The notes: generated by a model from the letters alone, not told the origin. 64,000 nucleotides of DNA from Chryseobacterium sp. E1 (GCA_019203745.1 CP078104.1:3658001-3722000); one strand, 5' to 3'. Shown: positions 11,437 through 21,070, counted from the stretch's first letter. Made by a program: numbers and translations.

Positions 11437-12437
11437 CTGTTCGGAAGTTATTACAGTTATAAGTACAACGGTAAAGAGCTTCAGGAAACGGGCATGTATG
11501 ATTACGGAGCCAGAATGATGATTCCTGATTTGGGTAGATGGGGTGTTATGGATGCGATGTCTGAGAAATACAGTTCATGGAGCCCTTATAACTATGCCAT
11601 CAACAATCCTGTGATGGTCATAGATCCGGATGGAAATGACGCAATGTTCGCTTCGGGGAGGCCGCACAGATTGCTTTTAAAGCTTATGTAGCAACAATGT
11701 CTACAAGTACCGAGTCATCGGGAGGGAATATTTTTACAGGATTTGGATCCAATTTATTTGGTGATGATTATATATTGAATCGAAATGGTAAGTTTGAACG
11801 AATATCAGAAACAAAATATAACTTTGATAGATTGTATAATTGGGATAAATCTAAAGTTATAAAACTAAATAAAGAGTTTATGAAGAATTTGCGTCAAGAT
11901 ATGAAATATGATAGTTATTCCAATCAATATAAACCTACGGAAACGACAATAACATTTGAAAATTCTTCTGTGTCCACAAAGCAAATAAAGAATTATTTCT
12001 ATTTCTTAGCCGCAAATACAGAAAAAGAATGGGGTTTTAATCATTTAACTAAAAATGGTTGGTTTTCAGATAGTTCGGTGACAATAATTAATAGTAATCA
12101 TCAAGACGATGAAGTAAGTTTAAGTCCAATATTTAGATATTTAGACTCAGGCTATGATTTAATAGGATCAGGCCATTCGCATCAAATGCTAATATATGAC
12201 CATCCTGAAAATAAACATTTGCTTAAAGGGCGATATGAAGTAATTAATTATCCTTCTGGATTTAATTCTGATGGGAGTGTACGTTATGAACTTAATAAAG
12301 GAGATAGAGCATCTCATGAAACATTATTGCAAAATTATGGTAATCAAATTAAGGCCCATCCTTGGATTTATATAGGTAATAAAGATAATAGACCACATTT
12401 TATATATTATGATACGACATCTTTTAGAAGGAAATAA
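11416..12437 (+). pseudogene. silent cassette 1: RHS core fragment plus JAB-like toxin tip
   Basis: The core part (GSYYSYKYNGKELQETG onward) has no signal peptide, no shell and no credible start (only a TTG in the spacer), so the unit cannot make a delivered toxin by itself. After a four-G run at 11655, one base short for fusion, the linker STSTESSGG leads into a tip of about 230 residues. GSGHSHQMLIYDHPENKHLL resembles the HxH...D metal site of JAB/JAMM-like toxins (Toxin-JAB1), a presumed metallo-isopeptidase or peptidase. The first 132 residues of the tip are identical to cassette 5, the rest diverges. The stop overlaps the immunity start by 29 bases. Confidence 0.7.
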
Positions 12438-12898
12438 ATTAATTTTCCTCTTCCTTACTTTGTTTTCTTGTACAGGGAAGAAAACAGAAAAAATTACAGA
12501 GTATTTCTATCCGAGTATAGTAATTAATGAACAGTTGAAAAAGAAATTTTTTCATATAAAGATGATTTAAAAAGAATGCAAGCAACTCAATCAAACAATC
12601 TATGTGTTTTTTTACAAAAAAAAATGATAGTATTTTTATTGAAATAGGAGATTATGAACCTAATCTTAAAATGATAAATGTTAAAGGTATTGAAATAATA
12701 AAAAATGATACAGTTTATCTATACAGTGATAAAAGTTTTATAGAGCTAAACGACTTTTATAAAAATAAGAGTGGTAAAATAATCAAAATTCTCAGAAATT
12801 CAAAACCAAACTTTGATCGTCATGATCCTCATTTTAGATGTCTTTATTTTGATGGAAAAAATATTAAAATTAGTTCTTATAATAATCAATGTATTTAG
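12409..12898 (+). CDS. lipoprotein immunity, cassette 1, frameshifted
   Basis: The ATG lies inside the last codons of the JAB-like tip. MIRHLLEGNKLIFLFLTLFSC is a signal peptide with lipobox, placing the protein on the periplasmic side. One A restored near 12543 (KKKFFSYKDDLKRMQ) joins it to the frame ending NFDRHDPHFRCLYFDGKN...NNQCI. It is a clear paralogue of the immunity gene of cassette 5 (same HFDPHFRCLY motif). Lipoprotein immunity suggests that the toxin is neutralised outside the cytoplasm. Role inferred from position and pairing. Confidence 0.65.
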
Positions 12899-12948
12899 TT
12901 CAAAATTTTAAAAATGATTTAGTATTTTATAATAAAATATTGGTGTCA

Positions 12949-13905
12949 GGATGCTGATGCCGGACTTGGGTAGATGGGGTGTTATGGATGCGATGTCTGA
13001 GAAATACAGTTCATGGAGCCCTTATAACTATGTCATCAATAATCCTGTGATGGTGATAGATCCGGATGGAAATGACGCAATGTTTGCTTCGGGGAAGCAG
13101 CACAGATTGCTTTTAAAGCTTATGTAGCAACAATGTCTACAAGTACCGAGTCATCGGGAGGGAATATTTTTACAGGATTTGGTCGTAGCTTTGGAGAAGA
13201 TCCAGATGATCCAAAACCAGGTTTTTGGAGGAGTGTAGGCAATTTCTTTAGTAAATGGTTTAGAGGAGGTAAAACAGGAAGTTTAGAAGTAGGTTCTGCT
13301 GAAAGAATAACAGCTGAAGATTATAGTGCCAGTGGAAGCAGATTATTTGGTTTAATACAAGGAGCCAATTATAACCCAATGGCTGAATATCGGGCACGTC
13401 GTGATAATCCTTTTTATAATGATGGGGAATCTAGTTTAGATAGATCTTTTAGATTAATGAATAGTTCTCACATAGAAATTACGCAGGATTTTGGTGGAGG
13501 CGGCTACAATATGTTTGGCGGATATGGTAGAATTACGAAAGCTGCTAATGCAGTAGCGGCAGTAGACGAAACAGGGAATAGTTTATCTAAAATGCTTTCT
13601 TCAGTTGATGAATTTGATCCTCTTGTTACATTATATAGAGGAAGTAGTGGTTCCGAAATTGGAAGTGAATTTTTGTTTCTAACTGATAATATTGATTATG
13701 CGGCCAGTTATATTAAAAATGGAGGAACAATCAATCAGTATCAAATTAGTAGGTCTGGGTTATACATTTTGGAACATACTCAAGATTATCAATTAATCCA
13801 AATGGGCAACATGTAGGAATTTCAGGTACTTTTAGTGAGTATTTATTCACAGGAAAAGATGTAGTGCAGGCTTTAAATAAAATAGCTAAACCACACGTTC
13901 CTTAA
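12949..13905 (+). pseudogene. silent cassette 2: short core fragment plus ART-like toxin tip
   Basis: The core is cut further than elsewhere and begins at RMLMPDLGRWGVMDAM; the usual spacer is absent upstream. After the four-G run at 13091 the linker continues into GRSFGEDPDDPKPGFW, shared with cassettes 6 and 7, then a unique domain. VTLYRGSSGSEIGSEFLFLT with the LYRG arginine is reminiscent of ADP-ribosyltransferase-type toxins, but I cannot confirm the full R-S-E triad. One base restored near 13806 continues the frame to FTGKDVVQALNKIAKPHVP at 13905. No own start or promoter is seen. Confidence 0.6.
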
Positions 13906-13917
13906 TAAAATAAAAAA

Positions 13918-14204
13918 ATGGAAAATAAAATTTTTTGTTGCGAAAGATTAAGTTTTTTTAATAGACCAGAAAATAAGATGAGTCTTAATTTTAGAATTGT
14001 AAAATATGTTGGTGATTTTAGAAAAAAATGCTTTTACTTGACCCTAATGTCAATGAAATAGGGTTTGTTATTACTTCAGGATATGGAATTAGTGTGAATG
14101 ATGAAAAAACGATGAGAATGGTTGTAAACTATTGTCCATTTTGTGGTCAAAAATTAAGTGATTTTTATAAATCTGATAATTATGTACAAGAAACTATAGG
14201 ATAG
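13918..14204 (+). CDS. putative immunity, cassette 2, CPFCG motif, frameshifted
   Basis: MENKIFCCERLSFFNRPE opens 12 bases after the toxin stop. One A added to the A-run near 14027 joins it to LLLDPNVNEIGFVITSGYGIS and on to VVNYCPFCGQKLSDFY, a C-terminal zinc-ribbon-like CPxCG motif common in small cytosolic immunity proteins. No signal peptide, so a cytosolic target is expected, which fits an ART-like toxin. About 96 codons. Confidence 0.55.
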
Positions 14205-14238
14205 CTTTTCACAATATTTTTGAAACTTTGCCCCAGCT

Positions 14239-14335
14239 GGTGCGAGCTTCTAGCTTGTACCGTATAAACAATCAACCCTATAATAAGTAAGGGTTGACTA
14301 AATGTAGATGTATGGTTGACACAAGCGAGACGTTC
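14239..14335 (+). repeat. inter-cassette spacer 3
   Basis: Same three-part spacer as at 11350: palindrome at 14239-14261, stem AATCAACCCT/AGGGTTGAcT around 14270-14300, and second palindrome ACACAAGCGAGACGTT ending at about 14335, immediately before the next core copy. Confidence 0.85.
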
Positions 14336-15294
14336 CCTGTTTGGAAGTTATTACAGTTATAAATACAACGGTAAAGAGCTTCAGGAAACGGGCATGTATG
14401 ATTACGGAGCCAGAATGATGATGCCTGATTTGGGTAGATGGGGTGTTATGGATGCGATGTCTGAGAAATACAGTTCATGGAGCCCTTATAACTATGCCAT
14501 CAACAATCCTGTAATGGTGATTGATCCGGATGGAAATGACGCAATGTTTGCTTCGGGGAAGCAGCACAAGCAGCTTTTAGGGCTTATGTAGCAACAATGT
14601 CTACAAGTACCGAGTCATCGGGAGGGAATATTTTTACAGGATTTGGGGCCAATCCACTTGATGATCATTTTAATCAGTTTGGAAAATTTTTGTATACAGA
14701 TAATAAAAAAACAAATAATATTGTTATTGATTTTCAAAATCCTATTACCGGAAAATTAAATACAGCACCTTGGCTGTCAATACAACTAAAGGATTATATA
14801 TTTAATAAAGATAATGCATTTGTTTTAGCAAATATTGCTAATCATTATGCTAAAGATGCTGGCATCAATTTAAATAGCCTTAGAGGCAATAGTATGTCTG
14901 TAGGAGTTGCTGATTATCACTTTGAGGCTGGGAAAATTGTTGGGACATTTTCCCTTTTAATGGAGGTGACTACAATCCAGATGCTTTAATGCAGGCAAAT
15001 AAGAGATCTAAAACGGTCTCTTTGATGGTTGGTAATGGAAAAGCACACCCATATTATAATGATAAAAATAATATGATTTCTGCATTAAGTCATGAGGGAG
15101 GGGAAATAAGTCACTTAACAGTAAATCCAGATAATATTAATATATCTAAATTGGATTTAGCAAAAGAACATATCAAAATTTATGAATATCAAATGTCTTC
15201 TCCTTTTTAAGAAGACTACACCAGAATTTCAACAGTTAATGAAAAAAATTATTCTAATGATAAATGGTATTATAACACGTACAAACCGAAATAG
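14316..15294 (+). pseudogene. silent cassette 3: core fragment plus zincin-like toxin tip
   Basis: Core copy with four-G run at 14555, linker STSTESSGGNIFTG, then a tip of about 220 residues. ISALSHEGGEISHL followed by LAKEHIKIYEYQ has the layout of short metallopeptidase toxins (HExxE/H helix, then a second helix with His/Glu), so a zincin-like protease is the best guess. The frame needs one T near 14950, one base near 15209 and one A near 15246; the joined C-terminus TPEFQQLMKK...YNTYKPK ends at 15294, five bases before the immunity start. No signal peptide or promoter of its own. Confidence 0.62.
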
Positions 15295-15298
15295 ATCT

Positions 15299-15777
15299 AT
15301 GTATGTATTTCTATTAATTATCTTATTCATGTCATGTAAGAAATCTATGCTAAAGAATGAAAATGTTGTTTGTTCTTTTCAGAATTTAATATGTGACTAT
15401 ACAAAAGATAGTGTAAGAATAAAAAATGTAGAGACTTTTTTACTTTTTGGGAACCCTACAAATGATACCCTTAAAGTTTCTCTTAAAGATATTCAAGCGA
15501 ACTATCGACATGTTTATGAAAAGGATACATTTAAGATAAATTTTGAAGCATTAACCCCATTTCTATTCCACCACATGACTCTCTCGGATTACCTTGTATG
15601 TCAATAATTGAAAAGGACTTTGGTAAAGGAAATAAAATTTTTGAAAAAGGATTCTCAGTTGTTAATATTAAATCTCAAAAAGAAGCTTTTTATGCACCAA
15701 CTTACAGATTAAAGCAGATATATGAGTTTCAATTATATCAAAAATGGGGAAGAAAACATAATAATATGAGTTTATAG
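15299..15777 (+). CDS. lipoprotein immunity, cassette 3, frameshifted
   Basis: MYVFLLIILFMSCKKS is a short lipoprotein signal with lipobox FMSC. The frame runs to FEALTP and, after one base near 15562, continues as PPHDSLGLPCMSIIEKDFGKG to YQKWGRKHNNMSL. It follows the zincin-like tip by four bases and precedes a spacer palindrome, the standard immunity position. Periplasmic exposure of the immunity suggests a periplasmic protease target. No family recognised. Confidence 0.6.
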
Positions 15778-15803
15778 AAAAACAAAAGATTTATTCTCCA
15801 GCT

Positions 15804-15907
15804 GGTGCGAGCTTCTAGCTCGTACCATATAAACAATCAAGCCTATAATAAGTAAGGGTTGATTAAATGTAGATGTATGGTTGGCACAAGCGAGGCGTTC
15901 CCCAGCT
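15804..15907 (+). repeat. inter-cassette spacer 4a, directly abutting 4b
   Basis: Palindrome at 15804-15826, stem AATCAAgCCT/AGGGTTGATT and left-edge palindrome GGCACAAGCGAGGCGTT. Here the left-edge sequence runs straight into the CCCAGCTGG of the next spacer instead of into a core: an empty cassette slot. Confidence 0.85.
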
Positions 15908-16006
15908 GGTGCGAGCTTCTAGCTCGTACTATATAAACAATCAACCCTATAATAAGTAATGGTTGATTAAATGTAGATGTATGGATGACACAAGCGAGAC
16001 GTTCCC
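15908..16006 (+). repeat. inter-cassette spacer 4b
   Basis: Second tandem copy of the spacer: palindrome at 15908-15930, stem around 15940-15970 (one base changed in AAtGGTTGATT), second palindrome ACACAAGCGAGACGTT, then a core copy. Confidence 0.85.
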
Positions 16007-17018
16007 TGTTCGGAAGTTATTTTTACAGTTATAAGTACAACGGTAAAGAGCTTCAGGAAACGGGCATGTATGATTACGGAGCCAGAATGCTGATGCCTGA
16101 TTTGGGTAGATGGGGCGTTATGGATGCGATGTCTGAAAAATATACTTCGTGGAGCCCTTATAACTATGCCATCAATAATCCTGTGATGGTCATAGATCCG
16201 GATGGAAATGACGCAATGTTTGCTTCGGGGAGGCCGCACAGATTGCTTTTAAAGCTTATGTAGCAACAATGTCTACAAGTACCGAGTCATCGGGAGGGAA
16301 TATTTTTACGGGGTTTGATTTTTCTGGATTTGGAAAATATGATTGGGTTAGGAGAAAAGATGGATCTATCTACTGGGATAAAAATGCAAATGATTATTTT
16401 TCAACAAAAATTGGTGAAGTTTATTTAGGTAAGGAAATAGGTATGACATTTAATAGTTATATTGATGAAAAGCTATGGGACGGACCTAATAGTAAAGCTC
16501 CGGGAGATAAATTAACAACAACTATAATCTTAACAGGTAGAGAGAATTCTGAAGGAGAATTGACCAGTCTGGTTGGAACATCATCAATAGTAATTGGCTG
16601 GACTCCTATCGGTACTGCGAGAGACTATTATCCCGGCGAAGGAGGAAATAATAATGTTTTTAATATGAAGACTACATCAACAGGTATTAATGTTAATTTT
16701 GAACAGCATGCAAGCGTTCCTTGGCAAGAACATTTTGCAATAAATGCAATGGGCTTAAAGATAGTGGATGTAGCTCAAAAATTAGATATTAATTATAATA
16801 AAAATAATGGTAATTTATCTATTGACGCATATACCAACATTTTTCCTTCTGCAACTTTATATGTTCAAGGGACTGTAGCTATGCAGTATAATCAGCCATC
16901 ATTTATGAAATCACATGCCATACCACCAGTTAAAGGAATACGATCAACCCCACGGGGAATAACTGCACCAAAAACCAATACATCTAATTATCCATCTAAG
17001 TTTTATAAAAGAAATTAA
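15985..17018 (+). pseudogene. silent cassette 4: core fragment plus unknown toxin tip
   Basis: Core copy (with an extra Phe in GSYFYSYKYNG), four-G run at 16227, linker, then FDFSGFGKYDWVRRKDGSIY and a tip of about 240 residues. It contains EKLWDGPNSKAPGDKLTTTI and NVNFEQHASVPWQEHFAINA, which I recognise as a recurring tip type in flavobacterial RHS proteins but cannot tie to an activity. This is the only silent tip without an internal frame break. Its partner is a four-helix membrane protein, so pore formation or another inner-membrane attack is the likely mode (inference). Confidence 0.65.
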
Positions 17019-17019
17019 T

Positions 17020-17415
17020 ATGCTTAAATCTAATTTTTTAAATATAATATTTTACATATTAGTAAAATATTTAGTATTCTACATATTCATTATGTTTAAA
17101 AATGATAATTTTTATCTTATTAATCCCGGTATTAGGAATGGAGTCGATTTGTTGTATTACTTATGGATGTTTTTATTTTTTCCGGTTATAAGTTGTATTC
17201 TTTTTTTAGCTCCTATATATTATTCCTTTAAAATAAGAAAGTGTGTATATTTCATTTTAATAAATATTATTATCTTAAGTATTGAATATTGCTTATATAC
17301 ATATTTGGCTTCTCAATTGGATTTATGGAATGGGGTTTACAATATTATCATAAGTGCAATTTTATTTTGGGTGTTTTTTCACAAACTTATAAAAGCAAAA
17401 TTTATTAATTTATAA
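17020..17415 (+). CDS. four-helix membrane immunity protein, cassette 4
   Basis: 131 residues starting one base after the toxin stop. Four hydrophobic segments (about residues 7-24, 45-68, 77-97, 106-123) separated by short charged loops; strongly AT-rich codon use like the tips. Position and topology match integral-membrane immunity proteins of pore-forming or membrane-acting toxins. Confidence 0.65.
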   Translation: MLKSNFLNIIFYILVKYLVFYIFIMFKNDNFYLINPGIRNGVDLLYYLWMFLFFPVISCILFLAPIYYSFKIRKCVYFILINIIILSIEYCLYTYLASQLDLWNGVYNIIISAILFWVFFHKLIKAKFINL

Positions 17416-17435
17416 TTGCTTCGCATATACAAAGT

Positions 17436-18318
17436 TCCATGTCTGAAAAATACAGTTCATGGAGCCCTTATAACTATGCCATCAACAATCCTGTAATGGT
17501 GATTGATCCGGATGGGAATGACGCAATGTTCGCTTCGGGGAGGCCGCACAGATTGCTTTTAAAGCTTATGTAGCAACAATGTCTACAAGTACCGAGTCAT
17601 CGGGAGGGAATATTTTTACAGGATTTGGATCCAATTTATTTGGTGATGATTATATATTGAATCGAAATGGTAAGTTTGAACGAATATCAGAAACAAAATA
17701 TAACTTTGATAGATTGTATAATTGGGATAAATCTAAAGTTATAAAACTAAATAAAGAGTTTATGAAGAATTTGCGTCAAGATATGAAATATGATAGTTAT
17801 TCCAATCAATATAAACCTACGGAAACGACAATAACATTTGAAAATTCTTCTGTGTCCACAAAGCAAATAAAGAATTATTTCTATTTCTTAGCCGCAAATA
17901 CAGAAAAAGAATGGGGTTTTAATCATTTAACTAAAAATGGTTGGTTTTCAGATAGTTCGGTGACAATAATTAATAGTGACCATAATGATGGCTCTGTTGG
18001 TATGAGCGCAATTTTTAAATATTTAGAATCTGGTTATAATTTATTAGGGTCCGGACATTCTCATCCCTTCTTAATCTATGACCACCCGGAAAATAGACAT
18101 TTATTAAAAGGAAGGTATGATGAAATGGCATATCCTTCTGGATTCCAAAAGGCGGAGCTGTAGATTTTAACCAATCAACTGGTGACAGGAGCAGCTACGA
18201 AAATTTATTAAATAAATATGGAGGGCAAATAAAAACTAACCCATGGATATATATAGGCAACCCAGATAACCGACCACATTTTATATATTATGATACGACA
18301 TCTTTTAGAAGGAAGTAA
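17436..18318 (+). pseudogene. silent cassette 5: short core fragment plus second JAB-like tip
   Basis: The core begins only at SMSEKYSSWSPYNYA, with no spacer upstream. After the four-G run at 17537 comes the linker and a JAB-like tip whose first 132 residues are DNA-identical to cassette 1; after about 17974 it diverges (NSDHNDGSVGMSAIFKYLES) while keeping GSGHSHPFLIYDHPENRHLL. One C restored near 18147 reads PKGGAVDFNQSTGD and continues to the same terminal NRPHFIYYDTTSFRRK as cassette 1. The stop overlaps the next gene. Confidence 0.68.
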
Positions 18319-18776
18319 AGCACTGTTGCTTCTTCTTATCTTATTTTCTTGTAAAGAAAATAAAAAGAAAACATTAAAGAGTACACTTACCCCAGAATTT
18401 CAATCAAAGAAAATCTAAAAGAGAAATATATTCTTATAAAAAAGAATTGAATAGGCTGCAAGCATCAAAAAGCAATAATATAAGTATTTATTTTAATAAG
18501 AAAAATGATACAACTTTTATAGAAATAGGGGATTATAAACCGAACCTTAAGATATTAAATATAAAGGGAGTTGAAATAATGAAAAAGGATACAATTTACT
18601 TATTTATTGAAAATAATTCAATAAGTATTGAAAAGTTTTTTGAAAATCAGTCTAATGACAAAATTAATATTATAGATAATTTAGAACCGTCCCTTAATCA
18701 TTTTGATCCTCATTTTAGATGCCTTTATATTGATAATGAAAATTTAAAAGTATCTTTTTATGGTAAATGTAAATAG
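18290..18776 (+). CDS. lipoprotein immunity, cassette 5, frameshifted
   Basis: Starts inside the toxin end exactly as in cassette 1: MIRHLLEGSKALLLLLILFSC is a lipoprotein signal. A break near 18418 joins to YSYKKELNRLQASKSNNIS and on to HFDPHFRCLYIDNENLK. It is a diverged paralogue of the gene at 12409; divergence is largest in the middle, as expected if each immunity matches the divergent half of its toxin. Confidence 0.65.
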
Positions 18777-18830
18777 TAATAAATTGAACCATAGCAGTTT
18801 TATAATCTTATTGAAAAAAATATAACCCTA

Positions 18831-18905
18831 TAAGCTGGCGCAAGCATCACGCTTGTGTCTCAATAAAGCAAAACCACTGTAAAATTTGCAGTGGTTTATT
18901 TCAAC
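18831..18905 (+). terminator. REP-like palindrome plus terminator after cassette 5
   Basis: GGCGCAAGC-N5-GCTTGTGTC at about 18835-18857 is a member of the same palindrome family as the spacers. It is followed by AAACCACTG / CAGTGGTTT, a nine-base stem with T-rich tail, acting as terminator for the immunity gene. Confidence 0.7.
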
Positions 18906-18990
18906 TTGAAAAAACTATATTCATGGGTAAAATCATTTAGGAAATATACGTTTAAGTTATTTCAAAAATGATACATGAATAGAAGTTCTT

Positions 18991-20061
18991 GAAGAGAATA
19001 ATTACTATCCTTTTGGATTAAACCATATCTCAGGATTGATACTACCTCTTATTTCGGAAGTTATTACAGTTATAAGTACAACGGTAAAGAGCTTCAGGAA
19101 ACGGGCATGTATGATTACGGGGCCAGAATGATGATGCCGGACTTGGGTAGATGGGGCGTTATGGATGCGATGTCTGAGAAATACAGTTCATGGAGCCCTT
19201 ATAACTATGCCATCAACAATCCTGTAATGGTGATTGATCCGGATGGGAATGACGCAATGTTTGCTTCGGGGAGGCCGCACAAGAAGCTTTTAGGTCTTAT
19301 GTAGCAACAATGTCTACAAGTACCGAGTCATCGGGAGGGAATATTTTTACGGGATTTGGTCGTAGTCCTGGAGAAGATCCAGATGATCCAAAACCTGGTT
19401 TCTGGGGTAGTATTGGGAATTTTTTTAGTAATTTATTGGGACATAATAAAAAAACTCAAACCGTTTAATGGTTGGTCCTGCTGAAGAAATTTCTGAAGAA
19501 CGTTTTGCTAAAAGAATTACTACTTGGCAGGTTGTTAGTGCTTTGTTATTTAACAGTACAGATCCTTATTCAGCAATTGGAAATATGGGAGTAGGACCTT
19601 ATGCAGAAGAAAGGGAAAATGTAGGCATGGTTGCTATGCTTTTTGTTAATCCTGAAGCTGGGGCGGAGGGATTAGAAAGAAAGCTATTGACAAATATTTT
19701 GCCTGTAAGTACAGAAGGAAAGCTATTAGGCTCTATAGTAGATGGCAAAATATTAATGAATGGTTCAACAAAAGCTTCTGGAACTTTTGATTTTGTGATA
19801 ACAGAATCAGGTAAAACTTTATTAGGAAGAAAACATACTTTTTTATCAAAAGGTTCAAACGTATTGGCTGCTGGAGAATTAAAAATAAGAGGAGGAAATA
19901 TTGTTAATATTAATAATTTATCTGGTCACTATCTTCCAGGTCCTGATATAGCTAATACTTATTTGGATATTTTTAAGGCTGTAAATATAAATGTTTCAAA
20001 GGCACACTTAAAAGTGTATAATTCTCAAGGTCAAATAATTAATCATGTATTGCCAAAATGA
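18991..20061 (+). pseudogene. silent cassette 6: longest core fragment plus GHYxPG toxin tip
   Basis: This core reaches further upstream than the others (ENNYYPFGLNHISG), with a break before TTSYFGSYYSYK. Four-G run at 19268, linker, then GRSPGEDPDDPKPGFWGSIG shared with cassettes 2 and 7. A break near 19465 (one T) joins to MVGPAEEISEERFAKR and a tip that ends HTFLSKGSNVLAAGELKI, INNLSGHYLPGPDIANTYL and NHVLPK. The AAGEL...SGHYxP pattern recurs at the ends of bacterial polymorphic toxins, but I cannot name its activity. The stop overlaps the immunity start by four bases. Confidence 0.6.
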
Positions 20062-20453
20062 AAGAAATAATTTTTAAAAATAATAATTCAAAAATAATAA
20101 TTGATTCTAATCTCTCATATTACGTATTTTTTAAACTTTTTATGTATTTTTTAGAAGATGATAATATGTCAAAAAATTATATAATCTCTGGGAATAGAAT
20201 ACAAGATTTAAAAAATGTTTTAGAGAACTATTTAAACGAAATATTGAAAAAATGGTATAAAAAACCCGATGAGAAAGAACTTCAGAAACATTCAACTCGT
20301 TTTGAAAAAATAGAATTTAACAAAGAGATTTATATAGTTAATTATAGAATGTCTGAAGTAGGTCGTTTAGTATTTGTAGTTTATAATATTTTAAAAATGT
20401 TAGATGCCTCGTATATTAATTATGAAAATTTGAATATTATAATTAAAGAATAA
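20058..20453 (+). CDS. putative cytosolic immunity, cassette 6
   Basis: 131 residues, ATGA overlap with the toxin stop, no signal peptide and no membrane segment. It is lysine- and asparagine-rich with extreme AT codon use. No domain recognised. Translational coupling to the tip and its place before a spacer palindrome are the reasons for the immunity call; the lack of export signal suggests a cytosolic toxin target. Confidence 0.6.
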   Translation: MKEIIFKNNNSKIIIDSNLSYYVFFKLFMYFLEDDNMSKNYIISGNRIQDLKNVLENYLNEILKKWYKKPDEKELQKHSTRFEKIEFNKEIYIVNYRMSEVGRLVFVVYNILKMLDASYINYENLNIIIKE

Positions 20454-20481
20454 TGTTCAAAATATGTATAAATCCCCAGCT

Positions 20482-20581
20482 GGTGCGAGCTTCTAGCTTG
20501 TACCATATAAACAATCAACCCTATAATAAGTAAGGGTTGATTAAATGTAGATGTATGGTTGACACAAGTGAGACGTTCCCT
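20482..20581 (+). repeat. inter-cassette spacer 7
   Basis: Palindrome at 20482-20504, stem AATCAACCCT/AGGGTTGATT around 20513-20543, second palindrome ACACAAGTGAGACGTT, then core copy 7. Confidence 0.85.
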
Positions 20582-21062
20582 GTTCGGAAGTTATTACAGT
20601 TATAAATACAATGGTAAAGAGCTTCAGGAAACGGGCATGTATGATTACGGAGCCAGAATGATGATTCCTGATTTGGGTAGATGGGGCGTGATGGATGCCA
20701 TGTCTGAGAAATACAGTTCATGGAGCCCTTATAACTATGCCATCAACAATCCTGTGATGGTGATTGATCCGGATGGAAATGACGCAATGTTCGCTTCGGG
20801 GGAGGCAGCACAGATTGCTTTTAAAGCTTATGTGGCTACAATGTCTACAAGTACTGAAACATCAGGAAGTAATATCTTTACAGGGCTTGGTCGTAGCCCT
20901 GGAGAAGATCCAGATGATCCAAAAGCTAATTTTTTTGGTCGAATAGGAAATTTCTTCAGAGATTTGTTTGGGAGAAATAAACAAGGGAAAGAAACTGCCC
21001 CCAGCTGGTGCGAGCTTCTAGCTCGTACCATAATAAAAAAACAAGTCCTTACAAAAAAGTAA
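20559..21062 (+). pseudogene. silent cassette 7: core read through in frame, tip deleted
   Basis: The only copy with five Gs (20798-20802), so the core continues in frame through GEAAQIAFKAYVATMSTSTE into the linker and GRSPGEDPDDPKANFFGRIG. This shows how core and tip join in the intact protein. After GKETA the frame runs directly into the spacer palindrome (21007-21029), giving a meaningless tail SWCELLARTIIKK. Toxin and immunity have therefore been lost by a deletion ending at the right-hand spacer edge. Confidence 0.75.
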
Positions 21063-21070
21063 GGGCTTGT
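21007..21070 (+). terminator. spacer palindrome plus terminator closing the array
   Basis: Palindrome GGTGCGAGC-N5-GCTCGTACC at 21007-21029 and a 12-bp stem ACAAGTCCTTAC/GTAAGGGCTTGT (21041-21070, one G-T pair). The stem sequence differs from the other spacers, so this is the outer end of the array. Confidence 0.75.

Noticed and set aside
11416..12437. Silent cassettes as independent expressed toxins
   Set aside because: They have no signal peptide, shell, promoter or plausible start codon for the core fragment, so they are treated as a recombination store.
15967..16239. Minus-strand frame over a core repeat
   Set aside because: Antisense of the conserved core, recurring wherever the core is; the sense frame is clearly coding.
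11350..20581. CRISPR array reading of the repeated spacers
   Set aside because: Repeats are about 100 bp, lie 100 to several thousand bases apart and border coding units; there are no short regular spacers and no cas genes.
11350..20581. Integron attC array
   Set aside because: Palindromes lack the RYYYAAC/GTTRRRY core sites and no integrase is present; units contain shared core DNA, which is not true of integron cassettes.
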